Under the pieces are notes generated by a model. That model was given only the letters and a program-made list of their open reading frames with translations, was not told where the DNA came from and searched no databases. This document shows positions 59,528 through 64,000 of a DNA stretch of 64,000 nt, piece by piece. This stretch comes from Planctomycetota bacterium (lineage in GTDB: Bacteria; Planctomycetota; UBA1135; UBA2386), in assembly GCA_016794425.1 (NCBI GenBank), contig JAEUHR010000016.1, forward strand, positions 1-64,000, given 5' to 3'. Numbering within the stretch: the stretch's first letter is position 1; each line of letters opens with the position of its first letter. The position numbers were made by a program, and so were the translations under genes.

Positions 59528-61192
59528 TCAGGGCGCGGCGCCGGCCCCGGCCGGCACCGGCCGCGGCACGGCCCGCACCGCCAGCACGCACAGCACCAGC
59601 AGCGCCAGCACGGCGACGAACGCGCGTTCCTCGAGCAGCGTGCGCCCCGGCGACCGCCACGGCACGCCGACGATGCGCTCGAGCCGCAGCCGGTCAACGC
59701 ACGCCCGCAGCGCCAGCGGCGATTCGTGCGGCAGCCGCGACCCGTAGAGCCGGCTCGCGCGGCGCAGATGCAGGTGCAGCGCCGGCAGATCGACGCCGGC
59801 GGGCACACCCACTCGTCCCATCAGCTCGATCGCGGCGCTGGTCGCGGCGGGCGTGGCGATCGCGAGGTCGCGCCAACTGGCGAACGCGCCGCCGACCACC
59901 GGACCGAAGTGCTGCAGCTGCACGAGCAGCGCATGCACCTCGTCGCGGCGCGCACGCAGCAGGTCGAGGCGGTCCAGCCGTTCCAGCCAGCGCGCCGCCA
60001 CTGCCCAGGCGGGCAGCGGATCGGTCGCCTCGGCGAGTCCGGCGAGCAGCCGCGCCGCCAGCCGGTCGCGCTGGCCCTCGTCCAGCTCGTGCACCGCGAG
60101 CAGCATCGCGACCTCGTACTCGCGGAACGACTCGGGCCGCAGCGGATGCGCGCGCGTCAGCAGCCGGTCGATCGACGAGGCATGGTCGCGGCGCGCCGCC
60201 AGCCGACGCAGTTCGGCCGCATCGAGCCGGCCGAGCGCCAGTTCGGCCGTCAGCGCGAAGAAGGCCGCCGGCTCCGCGTCGCGCGCGGCGCGCAGCGCCC
60301 GATCGACCGCCGGCGGCACGGCGACCTCGCGGCCGTGGTCCCGCAGCGCGCCGACGTAGAGGGCCAGGTCGGCGGCGGCGAGCCACGAGTCGGCGGCGGT
60401 CGGCGCCGGCAGCGCCGCCACCGCCGCAGCCAGCGCGTCGAGGTCGGCGCGGCGGGGCGCCGGCACCAGCACGACGAATGCGCCCAGCACGCCGAGCGGC
60501 ACGACGCCTTCGGGCCACGCGCGTGGCGCCAGACCGACGATCACCACGATCGCGGCGGCAAACAGCCACGGCAGCGCCGCGGTCCACTGCGCGGCACCCG
60601 CCCACATGCCGTCGGGCAGGAACCAGAACAGCCCGAACAACAGCACGGTCTCGATCGCGCCGAGCGCGAGGCTGGCGACGGCCCGGCGGTCGAGTCCGCT
60701 GCGCGCCTGCCGCCGCACGACCAGCACCAGCAACAACATCGTCGCGACCAGCAACAGCAGCAGCAGCTCGGGCAGCCACGTGAACTGCGCGAACTGCAAG
60801 GCGCCGAGCAGGCCGAGCGCGACCAGCAGCACGCCGAGCGCGAGCTCCTGCCGCCGGAACATCAGCATCGCCGAGGCGCGCGGCGGCGCCGGGCTGCGCG
60901 ACAGCACCGAGCGCAGCAGCCGCCACGACACCAGGAACGCGGCGCCGACCAGCGTCAGCAGCGAGAACGGCAGCGTCCACGGCGTCCACTTGCCGGCGCC
61001 GAACCAGGCGAGGTCGATCGGCACGCGCGCCGCCGCTGCCCGACGTGGCGCTGCACCATCGCGGTCGCCGCGGGCACGCAGCCGTTCGGCGACACCGCGC
61101 GCGAACGCGGTTGCATCGGGACGGTGCGGCGCGAACAGAGCCAGCAGTTCCTCGTCGGACACGACCGGCGCATCGGGGCGCGGCTCGTTCAT
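59528..61192 (-). CDS. Large membrane protein coupled to a second ECF sigma factor
   Basis: A 554-residue protein. The N-terminal ~55 residues (MNEPRPDAPVVSDEELLALF) are soluble and cytoplasmic-like. Then come about six to eight helices (TLPFSLLTLVGAAFLVSW, LALGVLLVALGLLGALQF), followed by a long helical region rich in Ala/Leu/Arg (residues about 260-520). A final helix lies near the end (AFVAVLALLVLCVLAVRAV). The N-terminal segment could bind the sigma factor encoded directly upstream, because the start overlaps that gene's stop (ATGA). No zinc anti-sigma motif is seen. The function is inferred from coupling only. Confidence 0.7.
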   Translation of the reverse strand: MNEPRPDAPVVSDEELLALFAPHRPDATAFARGVAERLRARGDRDGAAPRRAAAARVPIDLAWFGAGKWTPWTLPFSLLTLVGAAFLVSWRLLRSVLSRSPAPPRASAMLMFRRQELALGVLLVALGLLGALQFAQFTWLPELLLLLLVATMLLLVLVVRRQARSGLDRRAVASLALGAIETVLLFGLFWFLPDGMWAGAAQWTAALPWLFAAAIVVIVGLAPRAWPEGVVPLGVLGAFVVLVPAPRRADLDALAAAVAALPAPTAADSWLAAADLALYVGALRDHGREVAVPPAVDRALRAARDAEPAAFFALTAELALGRLDAAELRRLAARRDHASSIDRLLTRAHPLRPESFREYEVAMLLAVHELDEGQRDRLAARLLAGLAEATDPLPAWAVAARWLERLDRLDLLRARRDEVHALLVQLQHFGPVVGGAFASWRDLAIATPAATSAAIELMGRVGVPAGVDLPALHLHLRRASRLYGSRLPHESPLALRACVDRLRLERIVGVPWRSPGRTLLEERAFVAVLALLVLCVLAVRAVPRPVPAGAGAAP

Positions 61193-61710
61193 CGCGGGGC
61201 TCCTTCGGCGCGCAGCGCGCGTTCGGCGTGTTCGCGCAGGACGCGGCGCGCCTGGTAGAGGCGGCCTTCGACCGCCTTGCGGGTGATGCCGAGCAGCGCC
61301 GCGACCTGCGGCGCCGTCGTCGCCTCGAGGTAGTGCATGCGCAGGATCTCCTGCATGTCGGCCGGCAACCGCGCGAACGCCGCCCGCAGCACGTCGCGGC
61401 GTTCGTCCTCGGTCGGCGCCGGTGCCGCCGGCTCCTCGGCGAGCGGCAGCGCGTCGCGGCCGCGCCGCCGGCGCACCGCCAGCAGCAGGTGCAGCGCGAT
61501 GCCGCGCAGCCAGCCGCCGATCGCCGGCAGGTCCGCCGGCATCGCGCGCAGCCGTTCGCGGCCGAGCCAGGCCTCGGCGAACACGTCCATCGCCAGGTCC
61601 TCGGCCTCGCGCCACGAGGCGCCGCGCGACGCGAGCCAGCCGACCAGCGGACCGCGGAACTCGGCGATCCAGCGCTCGAGTTCGGGGGCCAGCGGGTCGG
61701 ACTCGGTCAT
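61189..61710 (-). CDS. ECF RNA polymerase sigma factor
   Basis: A 173-residue sigma-70 family protein. Region 2 is seen in WREAEDLAMDVFAEAWLGRE and GGWLRGIALHLLLAVRRRR. Region 4 is LPADMQEILRMHYLEATT then APQVAALLGITRKAVEGRLY. The acidic EEPAAPAPTEDE linker is typical. It is the first gene of the pair with the large membrane protein. The start is the ATG at MTESDPLAPEL. Confidence 0.92.
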   Translation of the reverse strand: MTESDPLAPELERWIAEFRGPLVGWLASRGASWREAEDLAMDVFAEAWLGRERLRAMPADLPAIGGWLRGIALHLLLAVRRRRGRDALPLAEEPAAPAPTEDERRDVLRAAFARLPADMQEILRMHYLEATTAPQVAALLGITRKAVEGRLYQARRVLREHAERALRAEGAPR

Positions 61711-61768
61711 GGTGCCGGGGAGTGTCCGCAGGCTAGCCCGACCCTCGCAGAATCCGCAGAATCCTGTG

Positions 61769-62509
61769 TCAGCGCTGCGCCGCCTTGCTGAGCGCCACCA
61801 GCCACGCCCGGGCCTCGTCGTCGGTCAGCTGCGCCCGCCACAGCGGTTGCAGCAGCTCGGCGATCGCGTGCTTGCCGCGGTCCGCGTCGGCCCAGGCGCT
61901 GCCGGCCAGCAGCGTGCGCAGATGCCGTTCGAGGTGCTGCAGCAGCGCCGCGGTCGCCAGCGGCGGCCCGCCGGCCGGCGGCGGCACGGTGGCCATGCGA
62001 GCCGCGAACAACTCGGCCGCGAACACGCAGACCGCCTGCGCGAGGTTCAGCGACGACTGCGACGGCGCGGTCGGGATCACAGCCACCGCATGGCAACGCA
62101 ACAGCTCGGCCGGCGCGAGGCCGTCGATCTCGCCGCCGAACAGCAGCGCCGCGCGCTGGTGGCGGCCGACCTCGTGCGCGACCTCGCGCGGCGTCAGTAC
62201 GCGTGTGCCGGGCGGCGGTTCGTTGGTCGTGCCGACCACCCAGGTCGCGTCGGCCAGCGCCTCGTCGAGCGTCACGCCCTGCCGCGCGGTCTCGAGCACG
62301 TCGCGCGCCTGCACCGCCATGCGCCACGCGTCCGCCCACGAGCCGATCCGCGAGTCGACGATCGTCAGCCGTGCCAGGCCGAAGTTCTTCATCGCCCGCG
62401 CGACGCTGCCGAGGTTGCTGGCCCAGCGCGGCCGCAGCAGCACGATCTGCACGCCGGGCGGCGTCGCCGCAGGTTCGTCGGGCGGAGGCGGAAGCGGAGG
62501 CGTGACCAT
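61769..62509 (-). CDS. SpoU/TrmH superfamily RNA 2'-O-methyltransferase, TrmJ-like
   Basis: A 246-residue SPOUT methyltransferase. Motif 1 is VLLRPRWASNLGSVARAMKNFG. Motif 2 is AALLFGGEIDGLAP, where the family Arg/Ser position after FG is replaced by Gly. Motif 3 is IPTAPSQSSLNLAQAV, the knotted SAM-binding loop. A C-terminal helical extension of about 60 residues matches TrmJ, which methylates position 32 of tRNAs; rRNA targets are also possible in this superfamily. The N-terminal Pro-rich stretch (MVTPPLPPPPDEPAATPP) is an unusual tail before the fold. The start is the ATG; no better downstream start exists. Confidence 0.88.
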   Translation of the reverse strand: MVTPPLPPPPDEPAATPPGVQIVLLRPRWASNLGSVARAMKNFGLARLTIVDSRIGSWADAWRMAVQARDVLETARQGVTLDEALADATWVVGTTNEPPPGTRVLTPREVAHEVGRHQRAALLFGGEIDGLAPAELLRCHAVAVIPTAPSQSSLNLAQAVCVFAAELFAARMATVPPPAGGPPLATAALLQHLERHLRTLLAGSAWADADRGKHAIAELLQPLWRAQLTDDEARAWLVALSKAAQR

Positions 62510-62750
62510 CGACTGCGGCACCCGCAGGCTACCGCTGCGCCTGCCCGGCGCGCACGAACGAGCCGCGATCGCTGCCCGACCCCTGTCCTGTTTCGAGCCT
62601 GCGACCCGGCGCCGCACACGGCACACTCGGCGCCGCGAGGCACCGGTGCCACGGTCGGCACGCGTACCGCCGCCGGCTGCGATGCAGCCGTCGCATCGCC
62701 CCACGCCTGCGCCAGCGCCGGGCACGCGGCCGCGCGAAGTATGCTCGGCC

Positions 62751-64000
62751 GTGGCCACGTTCTCGCGTCGACTGCTCGCATCCGCAGCCTGCCTGATCGC
62801 TGCAGCTGCGTCCCGCGGCCAGGAACCCGCGCCGCCACCGTGCTGCGCGACCCCGTCGCCCGCGCTGGCGCCGCTGCCGACGAACGCGACCGCGAAGGAA
62901 GCGTGGTTGCGCCGCATCCACGACGGCGCCGCCACGGACCGCAGCAACGTCTACCTGTCGCCGAGCTACATCGACGAACTGCGCCAACGGCTGGCCGCGA
63001 CCGAGGGCAAGCCGATGCCGGCCGAACGCTCGCGCCGGCTGTGGGAACTCGCGCAGGCGACGCTGAGCATCGGCGCAGTCGACGAGACGATCCGCCTGCT
63101 CGAAGAGTGCGTGCGGATCGCCGAGACCGACCCGCAGACCGGTCCGGCGATGCTGCCCGAATCGCTGTTCCGGCTCGCGGTCGCGCACTTCCGCGACGCC
63201 GAGAAGAAGAACTGCATCGCCAACCACAACGTCGACAGCTGCATCCTGCCGCTGTCGCCGCGCGCCGTGCACGTGCACCGCGACGGCGCGACGGCCGCGC
63301 GCGCGGCACTCGAACGGCTGCTGGCGCTGCCGCAGGACCACCTGCGCCTCGAGGCGATCTGGCTGCTGAACATCACGCACATGGCGCTCGGCAGCTGGCC
63401 GGACTCGGTGCCGCAGCCGTACCGGATCGCCCCCGAACGCTACGGCGCCGAGGCGCCGTTCCCGCGCTTCGTCGACGTCGCCCGCGACGTCGGCCTCGCC
63501 CGCCACGGCCACGCCGGCAGCGTCGTGATCGACGACTTCACCGGCGACGGCCGGCTCGACGTGGTGACCGTGAAGTTCGACACCGACCAGAGCGTGCAGC
63601 TGCACCGCAACGAAGGAGACGGCCGCTTCACCGACGTCACCGCCGAAGCCGGCCTGAGCCTGCAGCTCGGCGGCATCAACGTCGTCCAGGCCGACGTCGA
63701 CGGCGACGGCCTGCTGGACCTGCTGGTGCTGCGCGGCGGCGGCTTCTCGGCCCGCGCCGAGCACCCGAACTCGCTGCTGCGGCAGGATCGCCCCGGCCAC
63801 TTCGTCGACGTCACCGCCGACGCCGGCATCGAGATCGCGGCGCCGACGCGCACCGCGGCGTTCGCCGACTGGGACCTCGATGGCGACCTCGACCTGTTCC
63901 TCGGCTACGAGAGCGAGACCGTCTACCTCGACGCGGAGACCGGCGCGAACGCCCGCGAGCAGTATCCGAGCCGGATGTTCCGCAACGACGGCACCGGCCG
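62751..64000 (+). CDS. FG-GAP/VCBS (CRTAC1-like) secreted protein, 3' end outside window
   Basis: The frame opens with a GTG signal peptide (VATFSRRLLASAACLIAAAA) and stays open to the window edge, giving at least 416 residues. Residues about 45-215 are helical with TPR-like character (LWELAQATLSIGAVDETIRLLEECV). Then FG-GAP repeats with DxDxDG calcium loops begin: VIDDFTGDGRLDVVT, QADVDGDGLLDLLVL and FADWDLDGDLDLFLG, separated by HRNEGDGRFTDVTAEAGL. The last visible residues (RMFRNDGTG) start a further repeat. The CRTAC1/ASPIC family is common and expanded in planctomycetes. Its function is unknown, probably surface or matrix binding. It is divergent from the TrmJ-like gene. Confidence 0.88.
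   Translation, partial: MATFSRRLLASAACLIAAAASRGQEPAPPPCCATPSPALAPLPTNATAKEAWLRRIHDGAATDRSNVYLSPSYIDELRQRLAATEGKPMPAERSRRLWELAQATLSIGAVDETIRLLEECVRIAETDPQTGPAMLPESLFRLAVAHFRDAEKKNCIANHNVDSCILPLSPRAVHVHRDGATAARAALERLLALPQDHLRLEAIWLLNITHMALGSWPDSVPQPYRIAPERYGAEAPFPRFVDVARDVGLARHGHAGSVVIDDFTGDGRLDVVTVKFDTDQSVQLHRNEGDGRFTDVTAEAGLSLQLGGINVVQADVDGDGLLDLLVLRGGGFSARAEHPNSLLRQDRPGHFVDVTADAGIEIAAPTRTAAFADWDLDGDLDLFLGYESETVYLDAETGANAREQYPSRMFRNDGTG

Noticed and set aside
1..64000. Insertion sequences, prophage genes or CRISPR arrays
   Set aside because: No transposase, integrase, phage structural gene or regularly spaced direct repeats were seen; the repeats noted are protein-level propeller repeats.

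Overview
The window is very GC-rich chromosomal DNA with the gene content of a member of the Planctomycetota or a close relative. It has a sulfatase, many large signal-peptide-bearing surface proteins with lamin-tail or beta-propeller architecture, a Ser/Thr kinase fused to a formylglycine-generating-enzyme-like domain beside an ECF sigma factor, and a CRTAC1/FG-GAP type protein. The assignment is inferred from gene families; no rRNA is present. Because stop codons are rare at this base composition, very long spurious antisense frames are common. Calls here rest on recognisable domains, signal peptides and start/stop coupling.

Layout. 1-2.6 kb: 3' end of a sulfatase, convergent with recN. 2.8-7.7 kb: a minus-strand haem A and cytochrome oxidase maturation operon (ctaA, ctaB, an ABC-2 ATPase and permease, and a CtaM/DUF420 protein), preceded by a secreted hypothetical. 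7.7-12.6 kb: a 58-residue protein, a lamin-tail surface protein, an S41-like protein that lacks the nucleophile, a YceK-like lipoprotein, a membrane protein and YceI. 12.7-19.5 kb: rsmD, an FHA/vWA membrane protein, moaA, then a coupled M14 carboxypeptidase lipoprotein and OppB/OppC-type permeases. 19.6-30.5 kb: a repeat surface protein, SGNH hydrolase and proline-racemase family genes, a GT39 plus PagL-like pair, a PHP-domain protein, a DUF1579-like protein, DUF445 and a PDZ-like protein. 30.6-36.6 kb: secreted hypotheticals, a BNR/sialidase-like and SGNH fusion, a beta-propeller protein and tRNA-Pro(UGG). 36.7-40.8 kb: a tightly overlapping metal-handling operon (Cys-rich protein, triple TRASH/YHS-like protein, small lipoprotein, TolC-family protein, multicopper oxidase). 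40.8-45.4 kb: AlkD-like glycosylase, a small protein, an ECF sigma factor and the kinase-FGE protein. 45.4-58.2 kb: an island of six large secreted proteins. 58.3-61.7 kb: two ECF sigma factors, each coupled to a membrane protein and arranged tail to tail. 61.8-64 kb: a TrmJ-like methyltransferase and the start of an FG-GAP protein that leaves the window.

Two themes recur. Eleven gene junctions use four-base ATGA or GTGA overlaps, so operons are strongly translationally coupled. About ten secreted proteins of unrelated N-terminal architecture appear to end in variants of one C-terminal module of roughly 100-130 residues. This is a candidate lineage-specific sorting or surface-attachment domain, and I consider it the most interesting signal in the window.
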